From CAYMFD01 sp964389475 (lineage in GTDB: Bacteria > Bacteroidota > Bacteroidia > Chitinophagales > Saprospiraceae): 9,204 bases of DNA. Within the stretch, counting starts at the first letter, position 1. Every line of letters starts with the position of its first letter. The translations under genes and the position numbers were made by a program. The notes under the pieces are model-generated. The model ran no database searches and was not told the DNA's origin. It was given only the letters and a program-made list of their open reading frames with translations. Positions 1-6,177 of this stretch are shown here, piece after piece. The stretch spans positions 1-9,204 of the forward strand of contig CAYMFD010000129.1 in NCBI GenBank assembly GCA_964389475.1, given 5' to 3'.

Positions 1-1205
1 ACGAGGGTCTCAAATGGCTCGTGCTTCATACCATCGATCTCCTTGATGATTACCTGTGGCTTACCCACTTGTAGCTCATACCCTTCTCTACGCATCGTCT
101 CGATGAGTACACTCAAGTGAAGGATACCACGACCATATACGTTGAACTTATCCTCAGTATCCGTATCCTCTACACGTAGGGCTAGATTCTTCTCTGTCTC
201 TTTGTACAGACGGTCACGTAGGTGACGAGAAGTAACGAACTTTCCTTCCTTACCGAAGAAGGGACTCGTATTGATCGTAAAGAGCATACTCATAGTCGGC
301 TCATCTACCTTGATACGTGGTAGTGCTTCTGGTATCTCGATGTCAGCGATCGTATCTCCGATATCAAAATCTTGGATACCCGTAATAGCACATAGGTCAC
401 CAGCACGTACTGTGTCGACCTTAGTTCTACCTAGACCTTCGAATAGGAAGAGCTCCTTGATACGTACTTTCTTGTTCTTACCATCTTTCTGCATGAGCAG
501 GTAGTCGGTATTGGCCTTAAGGTCTCCACGCTGTAGACGACCGATCGCTATGCGACCTGTAAATGCAGAGAAGTCTAGTGATGTAACCTGTAGCTGCACG
601 CCACCCGCAACATAAGGCGCCTCAGGAATCTCCTTGACAACTAGGTCGAGCAGTGGGCGGATGTTGTCCGTCTGCTTTCTCCAGTCGTCGCTCATCCAGC
701 CATGCTTACTACTGCCATACATCGTCTGGAAGTCTAGTTGCTCCTCTGTAGCATCTAGGTTAAACATCAGGTCAAACACCTGCTCGTGTACTTCCTCAGG
801 TGTACAGTTTTCCTTATCTACTTTGTTGACCACTACGATCGGCTTGAGGCCTAGCTCTAGCGCCTTACCCAGTACAAAACGTGTCTGAGGCATAGGGCCC
901 TCAAATGCATCTACGAGTAGTAGTACCCCATCGGCCATCTTAAGCACTCGCTCCACCTCACCACCGAAATCGGCGTGACCAGGCGTGTCGATGATATTGA
1001 TCTTTACGTCCTTGTAGTAAGCGGCTACGTTCTTACTCAAGATCGTAATACCTCGCTCTCGCTCTAGGTCATTATTATCAAGTATGAGTTCGCCTGTCTC
1101 CTTTCGCTGGTCTAGGACCTGACATTCGTGGATGATCTTGTCTACTAGGGTCGTCTTACCATGATCGACGTGAGCAATGATTGCTATATTTCTTATTGAC
1201 TGCAT
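1..1205 (-). CDS. typA: Translational GTPase TypA/BipA (3' end outside window)
   Basis: This is a ribosome-associated translation-factor GTPase of the EF-G/LepA superfamily, linked in studied bacteria to 50S assembly and to growth at low temperature and under stress. Translating the minus strand from the ATG at 1205 gives 401 codons open to the window edge. The GTPase motifs are all visible: G1 AHVDHGKTT (residues 11-19), G2 RGIT (51-54), G3 DTPGH (73-77) and G4 NKVD (127-130). A beta-barrel domain II follows (about 200-290, with SAFTGRIAIGRLQRG). Domain III carries the TypA-like stretch SPFFGKEGKFVTSRHLRDRL near 314-333. The family is usually about 600 residues, so roughly the last third, including the TypA-specific C-terminal domain, lies outside. 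The start matches the family N-terminus and has no Shine-Dalgarno sequence. It begins 43 bases after the helicase stop with no terminator or clear promoter between, so co-transcription is likely (inference). Confidence 0.96.
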   Translation of the reverse strand, partial: MQSIRNIAIIAHVDHGKTTLVDKIIHECQVLDQRKETGELILDNNDLERERGITILSKNVAAYYKDVKINIIDTPGHADFGGEVERVLKMADGVLLLVDAFEGPMPQTRFVLGKALELGLKPIVVVNKVDKENCTPEEVHEQVFDLMFNLDATEEQLDFQTMYGSSKHGWMSDDWRKQTDNIRPLLDLVVKEIPEAPYVAGGVQLQVTSLDFSAFTGRIAIGRLQRGDLKANTDYLLMQKDGKNKKVRIKELFLFEGLGRTKVDTVRAGDLCAITGIQDFDIGDTIADIEIPEALPRIKVDEPTMSMLFTINTSPFFGKEGKFVTSRHLRDRLYKETEKNLALRVEDTDTEDKFNVYGRGILHLSVLIETMRREGYELQVGKPQVIIKEIDGMKHEPFETL

Positions 1206-1248
1206 ATAATATCAGTATGTGTTATTGTAATAGAAGTTATGATGTAGA

Positions 1249-3231
1249 CTATGGACGCTTGCGACCTTTACCTGCTTTTAGTTTATTAATAGTGACCTTT
1301 TGACCTTCGACCTTGGTACCGTTAAAGCTGAATGCAAACTGGTGTGCTGCGGCATGCTTGACGCTTATCACTGCTGAGTCATTCTCCAGTCTCATATCGC
1401 CGAAGTGACGCTTAGACAATCCTGTCTTGTCACATACGAGGCGGAGCAGGTGGCCTTTATTGGATATAACGTCAACACCTACATCTAGGGTAAAGAGTTG
1501 AAAGTTTTCCTGGACGGCTTTGGTCTTGATATCCTTGAGGCTGGTCTGAGGTCCGGTGTCTCTTGACTTATTCTCAGCACTTGCGTAGGCTTCTTTAGAT
1601 CGCTCTCTCATCGGACGAGGCTCCCGTACAGACTCCTCTCGGCGAACGAAACGTTCTGAGCGGCTATCCTCTCCTCTACCACGACGGCCTTCGCTGCGGC
1701 GTCGATCTGACGAACGATCATCTCGTCTATCACGGCGGTCTCTGCTATCCCCTCGATCTCTACTTTCGCTCCGCTCTCTGCGATCACCACGGTCTCTACG
1801 ATCTCCTCGATCTCGTCTGTCACCACGGTCTCGTCTGTCGCCACGTTCTCTACGGTCACCACGACTTCTTTCGCTAGATCGCTGTTTCCTATCGCCGCGA
1901 CTATAGTTAAGGTCTTCTTTCTCACGACGGTTCTGTGCCTTACCTAGATCACGCTTAAGCAGTAGTTGCACGAGTTCTAGCTTACTCATACCTGACAGCT
2001 CCTCCTGGATGTATGCTTTGGTCTCATCTGACACCTCCAGCTCTTGTCCTTTGATATTCGCTATCTGATCGACCCACTTCTGCACTCTGATCTCAGCGAC
2101 CTCACTGGCTAGTGGTATGCTGTATGGCTCCATCTCTATACCTAGCTGCTTATTGAGTCTACGTATCTTCTGTGTATCACGTCCACTCACTAATGCCAGA
2201 CTGATACCCGACTTTCCGGCACGTGCTGTACGTCCACTTCGGTGAGTATAGTTCTCTAGCTGATCAGGTAGACGATAGTGGATAACGTGTGTAAGGTCAT
2301 TAACATCGATACCTCTCGCTGCTACATCCGTGGCGATGAGTAGGTTGATCTGCTTATGCTTAAAGCGGGCCATGACATTATCACGCTGCGCCTGAGATAG
2401 GTCACCATTGAGGTAGTCTACTGCGTAACCGTCCTTCACGAGATCCTTGGCTATATCGACCGTATCAACTCTCATGTTACAGAATATCAAGCCGTACATA
2501 TCAGGATGCACATCGATGATACGCTTAAGGGCAGCAACTTTGTCATCTCTACGTACCTCTGAGTACATGTGAGATATATTGACATTGGTCTTTTGCTCGC
2601 TGATAATCTGTACCTCGGCAGGATCGCTCATGTACTGATTAGTGATACGTCGCACCTCTCTAGGCATGGTCGCAGAGAATAACCACGTCCTGTGATCTAC
2701 CTCTGATGCGTACGTTAAGATCTCATCGATCTCCTCCTTAAAGCCCATATTAAGCATTTCATCCGCCTCATCTAGGACGAAGTACTTGATATCGTCAAGC
2801 TTGATACGCTTGCGCTTTAAGAAGTCGGTAAACCTACCTGGTGTACCTACGACTATCTGTGGGTTCTGGCGTAGTTCTTTGATCTGCCCTTGGATAGGTG
2901 CACCACCGAAGACGGCTACAACACCGACATCACGCATGTACTTGCTAAACTGCTTGAGCTGACTAGCGATCTGCTGACATAGCTCTCTCGTAGGAGCGAG
3001 TATTACTGCTTGTACAGCCTTGTTGCTAGGATCGATCCGCTGTAGTAGCGGTAGACCAAACGCAGCAGTCTTACCAGTACCCGTCTGTGCGAGGCCTAAA
3101 AAGTCAGTAGCTTCTGTATCAAGTAAAAGTGGAAATGATTGCGCCTGAATCGGCGTCGCTTCCTCAAAGCCCATTTCTCCAATAGCTTTAAGGGTTGCCT
3201 CTGATAAGGCAAAATTTGTAAATTTTGACAT
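1249..3231 (-). CDS. deaD: DEAD-box ATP-dependent RNA helicase, DeaD/CsdA type
   Basis: This is a cytoplasmic ATP-dependent RNA helicase that unwinds short RNA duplexes; relatives act in ribosome biogenesis, mRNA turnover and cold adaptation. It has 660 residues, and E. coli DeaD is of similar size. Visible motifs are the Q motif around 22-30, Walker A AQTGTGKT (48-55), PTREL (80-84), TPGR (130-133), DEAD (154-157), SAT (186-188), ATDVAARGID (300-309) and HRSGRTARAG (330-339). An Arg/Asp/Ser-rich low-complexity linker (about 445-560) holds five tandem RGDRR[D/E] units (457-486). A DbpA-like RNA-binding domain follows (about 576-652, with GHLLRLVCDKTGL). That domain supports the DeaD/DbpA group over RhlE or RhlB; the symbol is by family resemblance, since Bacteroidota often have several paralogues. 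The ATG gives the normal start of the Q-motif region. The stop is TAG. typA lies 43 bases downstream. Confidence 0.94.
   Translation of the reverse strand: MSKFTNFALSEATLKAIGEMGFEEATPIQAQSFPLLLDTEATDFLGLAQTGTGKTAAFGLPLLQRIDPSNKAVQAVILAPTRELCQQIASQLKQFSKYMRDVGVVAVFGGAPIQGQIKELRQNPQIVVGTPGRFTDFLKRKRIKLDDIKYFVLDEADEMLNMGFKEEIDEILTYASEVDHRTWLFSATMPREVRRITNQYMSDPAEVQIISEQKTNVNISHMYSEVRRDDKVAALKRIIDVHPDMYGLIFCNMRVDTVDIAKDLVKDGYAVDYLNGDLSQAQRDNVMARFKHKQINLLIATDVAARGIDVNDLTHVIHYRLPDQLENYTHRSGRTARAGKSGISLALVSGRDTQKIRRLNKQLGIEMEPYSIPLASEVAEIRVQKWVDQIANIKGQELEVSDETKAYIQEELSGMSKLELVQLLLKRDLGKAQNRREKEDLNYSRGDRKQRSSERSRGDRRERGDRRDRGDRRDRGDRRDRGDRRERSESRDRGDSRDRRDRRDDRSSDRRRSEGRRGRGEDSRSERFVRREESVREPRPMRERSKEAYASAENKSRDTGPQTSLKDIKTKAVQENFQLFTLDVGVDVISNKGHLLRLVCDKTGLSKRHFGDMRLENDSAVISVKHAAAHQFAFSFNGTKVEGQKVTINKLKAGKGRKRP
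1774..1863 (-). repeat. Five 18-bp tandem units encoding RGDRR[D/E]
   Basis: Inside the helicase gene, residues 457-486 are five consecutive hexapeptides RGDRR[D/E], so the DNA holds five imperfect 18-base units. The units differ at several third positions, which suggests the repeat is old or under protein-level selection. RG/RD-rich linkers in DEAD-box proteins are known to bind RNA non-specifically. Confidence 0.85.
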
Positions 3232-3376
3232 AAGTCGATTTGCACCACTGTAGTGGCTGTTCTCAGGGTAGTCCTTCTACCCCTCCCGTAATACCGCAGA
3301 GAGACTTAAGCTCGTTCTTCAGCGGTATCCGTATCGACACATTTAAGCAAGTTGAGCTTTTTGCTATCTGCAAATT
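3232..3376 (-). promoter_or_regulatory. Structured 5' leader of the helicase gene
   Basis: About 145 bases separate the putative transcription start from the helicase ATG. On the minus strand it can form three successive hairpins. The first has arms ATACCGC/GCGGTAT (3291-3328). The second has arms GGGTAG/CTACCC around the loop AAGGA (3266-3282). The third is a small CCAC/GTGG stem (3245-3256) ending 13 bases before the start codon. A seven-codon reading frame, MCRYGYR, at 3319-3342 has its TGA inside the first hairpin. Long structured leaders are common for cold-induced RNA helicases and their autoregulation; that this one is regulatory is inference. Confidence 0.5.
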
Positions 3377-3380
3377 TCAA

Positions 3381-3390
3381 TGCAAAAGTA
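3381..3390 (-). promoter_or_regulatory. Putative promoter -7 element of the helicase gene
   Basis: The minus strand reads TACTTTTGCA, a full match to the Bacteroidota -7 consensus TAnnTTTG extended by CA. The same ten bases occur upstream of ndk. No good -33 TTTG is present at the usual 19-21 base spacing; a TTTG occurs only 13 bases upstream. Transcription would start near 3376. Confidence 0.55.
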
Positions 3391-3648
3391 AGGAAAATAA
3401 TCACAAATGCTTGACAGATAGAGATGTATACATATATGATTATTTGTCATTGGTTGTGAAGGCTGTTATGTTCACAATAATATTTCGATTACTGGTGAAC
3501 AAATCCCCGCAGACAAGAGTGGGGGTACGCTGTGGCGCAATTAAATAATTTGGGTTATCAACTTGTTTCAGCGAAACTATAGTGTCCATCTGAAGATACT
3601 AACATAGGTTTCGAATCTGTACCGATGACGGATAGGCCCGACTGGCCT

Positions 3649-3675
3649 CCTTCTTTTGCTCAGATCAAAAGAAGG
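3649..3675. repeat. Perfect 10-bp-stem hairpin in the intergenic region
   Basis: CCTTCTTTTG and CAAAAGAAGG pair perfectly around the seven-base loop CTCAGAT. Neither side has a T run like that of an intrinsic terminator; the plus strand continues CAAAAATC. A short TCGC/GGCGA pairing follows just downstream. Similar TTCTTTTG hairpins are, to my recollection, frequent intergenic elements in Bacteroidota genomes, so this may be one copy of a dispersed repeat. Confidence 0.6.
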
Positions 3676-3701
3676 CAAAAATCATGTCGCTCTAAGGCGA
3701 T

Positions 3702-3782
3702 TCTTGACATTGTAATACAGCACAGAGATCAGATTTACGTTGAAAATCTATAGTACAACAATGATTCAGACTAATGTCAAGA
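3702..3782. repeat. 10-bp inverted repeat enclosing a smaller hairpin
   Basis: TCTTGACATT (3702-3711) is perfectly complementary to AATGTCAAGA (3773-3782). Between them, AGATTT (3731-3736) pairs with AAATCT (3744-3749) across a seven-base loop. The two nested pairings would make a branched RNA about 80 bases long. No function can be assigned from sequence alone. Confidence 0.45.
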
Positions 3783-3912
3783 CCGATCTAGAGTCACGTC
3801 AAAATTGCTTCTATTTTTCTAAGATAGAAGGTGAAACCAAAGTTTTATCAGTGATTGAAAACTCCTCAAATAAGTAAGGACACTGGCTAGCTTGAAAAAT
3901 CGCATATTTTGT

Positions 3913-3969
3913 TGACTCTTGATCTATCGCTGTACAGCGACAGGTGACTGACTGTAGAGAGTCATTTTT
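3913..3969 (+). terminator. Possible plus-strand terminator-like structure
   Basis: TGACTCT (3913-3919) pairs with AGAGTCA (3958-3964), which is followed directly by a run of five T. Inside is the perfect 14-base palindrome TCGCTGTACAGCGA (3927-3940). The layout resembles a rho-independent terminator for a plus-strand transcript, but no plus-strand gene is recognised upstream and the loop is large. It could equally be part of an unannotated RNA. Confidence 0.3.
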
Positions 3970-4090
3970 AGACCTAGACATCTAGTCTCCCGCCTACCAA
4001 TGCTTAATATACGCTGAGCATTATGTCAAACATGCACTCGTTGGTATTGAACAATTAATAGAGATTCTCCGGAATGTGGTGGGCTTGCCC

Positions 4091-5176
4091 CTACTTTTGG
4101 CTGGGGTCCCACATCAAGAATGCCTTAAGGAAGCTATCTAGATCGCCGTCGAGTACAGCGTCTGTGTTGCGGTTTTCGTGATTGGTACGGTGGTCCTTGA
4201 CCCTACGATCATCTAGTACATACGACCGTATCTGTGAGCCCCATTCGTTCTTCATCTTCTGGGCCTCGATGGTGTCTTTTTCGGCACGTTGCTTTTCGAG
4301 CTCTGCCTCATATAGTCGTGACCTAAGCAGTTGTAGCGCCTTCTCGCGGTTCATATGCTGTGATCGCTCTTGCTGGCACTCCGCTACTAGGCCAGACGGT
4401 AGGTGACGTACACGTACGGCAGATTCTGTCTTATTGACATGCTGACCACCAGCACCACTCGCACGGAAGGTATCCCACTCTAGGTCAGCAGGATTGATTT
4501 CGATATCTATCGTGTCGTCTATCACAGGATGGACGAATACAGATGCGAAGCTGGTCATACGCTTGCCCTGTGCATTAAAGGGGCTCACCCTTACTAGGCG
4601 ATGTACACCATTCTCTGACTTGAGCAGGCCGTAGGCATACTCACCATCTATCTCGAGCTGCACAGACTTGATACCTGCTACGTCACCGTCTGTACGACTG
4701 AGTTCTCTGACTGCGTAATCACTTCGCTCGGCCCATCGTAGATACATGCGGTAAAGCATCTCTACCCAGTCGCATGCCTCTGTACCTCCTGCACCAGCAT
4801 TGATCTCAAGGGTAGCGCTGAGCGAGTCCTCAGGCTGATCCATGGTATTACGAAACTCTATGTCCTCGAGCATGGCTAGTACCTGCTGGTACTTGGTGCT
4901 TACTTCCTCCTCTGTGAGCTCGCCCATACGGTAAAACTCATCCATGACTTCGACCTCGTCTACCTGTTCTTTGATGCGAGTAAACTTGGCAACTACCTTC
5001 TTATTGGTCTTGACGGACTTCATGATCCGCTCTGCCCGCTCCTGGTCAGACCATAGATCGGGATCCATGGCGAGTTGCTCTTCTTCCTCGATCTTGCGTA
5101 GGCGCTCGTCTACATCTAGGTAGCGTCGTATAGCCACTAGCCTAGACTGCAGATCTTTAATTTGTTCTGCTGTCAT
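4091..5176 (-). CDS. prfB: Peptide chain release factor 2 (RF2)
   Basis: RF2 recognises UGA and UAA in the ribosomal A site and triggers peptide release. The 361 residues match the family length. An N-terminal helical domain leads into the anticodon-like SPF motif (198-200, in VRVSPFN), which marks RF2 rather than RF1. The catalytic GGQ is at 243-245, and the stretch EWGSQIRSYV (311-320) is typical of RF2. Most bacterial prfB genes need a +1 frameshift near codon 25. Here the equivalent site reads CGA CGC TAC CTA GAT (residues RRYLD, 17-21) and the frame is continuous from the ATG, so no frameshift is needed. The stop is TAG, which RF2 itself does not read. It follows the FKBP gene by 23 bases and is probably in the same operon; no Shine-Dalgarno sequence is seen. 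Confidence 0.97.
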   Translation of the reverse strand: MTAEQIKDLQSRLVAIRRYLDVDERLRKIEEEEQLAMDPDLWSDQERAERIMKSVKTNKKVVAKFTRIKEQVDEVEVMDEFYRMGELTEEEVSTKYQQVLAMLEDIEFRNTMDQPEDSLSATLEINAGAGGTEACDWVEMLYRMYLRWAERSDYAVRELSRTDGDVAGIKSVQLEIDGEYAYGLLKSENGVHRLVRVSPFNAQGKRMTSFASVFVHPVIDDTIDIEINPADLEWDTFRASGAGGQHVNKTESAVRVRHLPSGLVAECQQERSQHMNREKALQLLRSRLYEAELEKQRAEKDTIEAQKMKNEWGSQIRSYVLDDRRVKDHRTNHENRNTDAVLDGDLDSFLKAFLMWDPSQK

Positions 5177-5199
5177 ACTTATCGGGCTATCTATCTTTA

Positions 5200-6090
5200 C
5201 TAGTTGACTTTTACGAGCTCAACGTAGAATCTAAGTGTGCTGTTAGCGGGGATACCGCCGTTTGCGCGATCACCATAGCCTAGGCTAGGTGGTACTATGA
5301 GAGTGGCCTTACCGCCTTCTTTGAGGAGTTTGAGACCCTCATCCCATCCTGCGATTACCTGACGCTGATCGACGGTAAACGTAAACTCTTTACCACGCTT
5401 AAAAGCATTGTCAAACTCATCACCATTCTCAAGGGTACCGTAATACAAGACAGACACCATGTCACCTGCTTGGGGCTGGGCACCAGTACCTTCCTCATGG
5501 ATGATGTACTTAAGACCAGTATCGGTACTGGCGATCTTGGCACTACCATCATCTATGGTCTCACCGATACTTGCTACGAGAGCTGCTACTTCTTCTGTAC
5601 GACCTATTATGACCTCGGCCTTGGCTGCATCAGCTGCTTGCTGTTCTGCGACCTCTGCTTGATACGACGCCTCGTCCTGCGCCTTGACGACACGTACTAC
5701 ATATGATAGGACCTGGAGATCGTCCGTACCTGGAGGCAACTGCTTAAGGCTATCACGTGGCATCATCAATTCGACGCTATCTCCTACACTGACCTCAGCT
5801 AGCATATCTATGAAAGGATTGGGGGTGGCTGCTGGATCACCTTCTGCAGGGATCTGTGAGGTAGGCAGTGGCTCGGTATGATTATCCTGATAGACCTTAC
5901 CCGTGTTGTCCATGATCTTCATAGTGAAGGATATATAATCACCGGGTTGGATCTTGGGACCGTCTCCTTTCTCATGTATGACGTACTCATAGCCACCTAC
6001 CATGCTCTTAGTCGGGCCATCTTGCTTACAACCGTACATGGCTATTACAGATAGAGATAGGATGATTAACACTAGATTCTTGATTTGCAT
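5200..6090 (-). CDS. FKBP-type peptidyl-prolyl isomerase lipoprotein, two FKBP domains
   Basis: This is a predicted envelope protein of 296 residues that should catalyse cis-trans isomerisation of prolyl bonds and assist folding outside the cytoplasm. A short hydrophobic signal peptide ends in a lipobox with the acylated cysteine at C21 (AMYGC). The second FKBP domain (about 191-296) is canonical: YYG (216-218), EFDNAF (225-230), VIAGWDEGL (245-253), GYG (271-273) and IPANSTLRFYVEL (280-292) provide the aromatic pocket. The first domain (about 32-136) is divergent. It lacks the FD, GW and GYG elements and carries a proline-rich insertion near 74-92, so it is probably not catalytic. An alanine/glutamate-rich helical linker joins the two. 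Flavobacterial GldI is a related FKBP lipoprotein, but orthology cannot be decided here. It is the first gene of a likely operon with prfB. Confidence 0.93.
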   Translation of the reverse strand: MQIKNLVLIILSLSVIAMYGCKQDGPTKSMVGGYEYVIHEKGDGPKIQPGDYISFTMKIMDNTGKVYQDNHTEPLPTSQIPAEGDPAATPNPFIDMLAEVSVGDSVELMMPRDSLKQLPPGTDDLQVLSYVVRVVKAQDEASYQAEVAEQQAADAAKAEVIIGRTEEVAALVASIGETIDDGSAKIASTDTGLKYIIHEEGTGAQPQAGDMVSVLYYGTLENGDEFDNAFKRGKEFTFTVDQRQVIAGWDEGLKLLKEGGKATLIVPPSLGYGDRANGGIPANSTLRFYVELVKVN

Positions 6091-6130
6091 ATTGGTATCT
6101 TATTAGATGTTCTTTTTTTATCAAAGTAGC

Positions 6131-6163
6131 TGCAAATGTACAGCTTAGTTTAAGTCTTGAAAA
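6131..6163 (-). promoter_or_regulatory. Putative promoter of the FKBP-prfB operon
   Basis: On the minus strand TACATTTGCA (6131-6140) fits the Bacteroidota -7 consensus TAnnTTTG with the CA extension. A TTTT (6160-6163) lies 19 bases upstream, close to the expected TTTG at -33. Transcription would begin near 6126, giving a leader of about 35 bases. It sits in the 87-base gap after the DHH gene, so this operon need not depend on upstream transcription. Confidence 0.6.
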
Positions 6164-6177
6164 GGCAGTAAGGTTCG

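Larger units (their letters stand above)
3391..4090. other. Gene-poor 700-base region with several inverted repeats
   Basis: No reading frame here has convincing family resemblance or length. Plus-strand frames are short, and the longest (3240-3548) overlaps the helicase leader. A 42-codon frame beginning MTDRPDWPPS (3625-3753) has an odd basic core KRRQKSCRSK and no ribosome-binding site. The region holds the palindrome ATGTATACAT (3424-3433) and the inverted repeats TGTTCAC/GTGAACA (3469-3501), CTTCTAT/ATAGAAG (3808-3830) and AATGCT/AGCATT (3999-4022), plus the larger structures listed separately. I saw no clear T-tailed terminator for prfB. It may hold an RNA gene, a dispersed non-coding repeat, or the decayed remains of a gene. 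Confidence 0.5.

Noticed and set aside
1608..1925. A 105-codon minus-strand frame within the helicase gene.
   Set aside because: It is an out-of-frame shadow of the low-complexity RGDRR[D/E] linker; its repeated residues mirror the 18-base units.
3240..3548. A 102-codon plus-strand reading frame between the helicase and prfB.
   Set aside because: It overlaps the likely leader and promoter of the helicase on the other strand. Its composition is not protein-like, it matches no family I recognise, and it has no ribosome-binding site.
3605..3625. TTCGAAT within GGTTTCGAATCTGT, resembling a tRNA T loop.
   Set aside because: The flanking bases do not form a proper T stem, and no acceptor or anticodon arm is found at the right distances.
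3998..4012. A 14-base match on the minus strand (ATTAAGCATTGGTA) to the 3' end of TEM beta-lactamase, coding IKHW.
   Set aside because: The flanking sequence shows no beta-lactamase coding, so this is a chance match and not a resistance gene or vector remnant.
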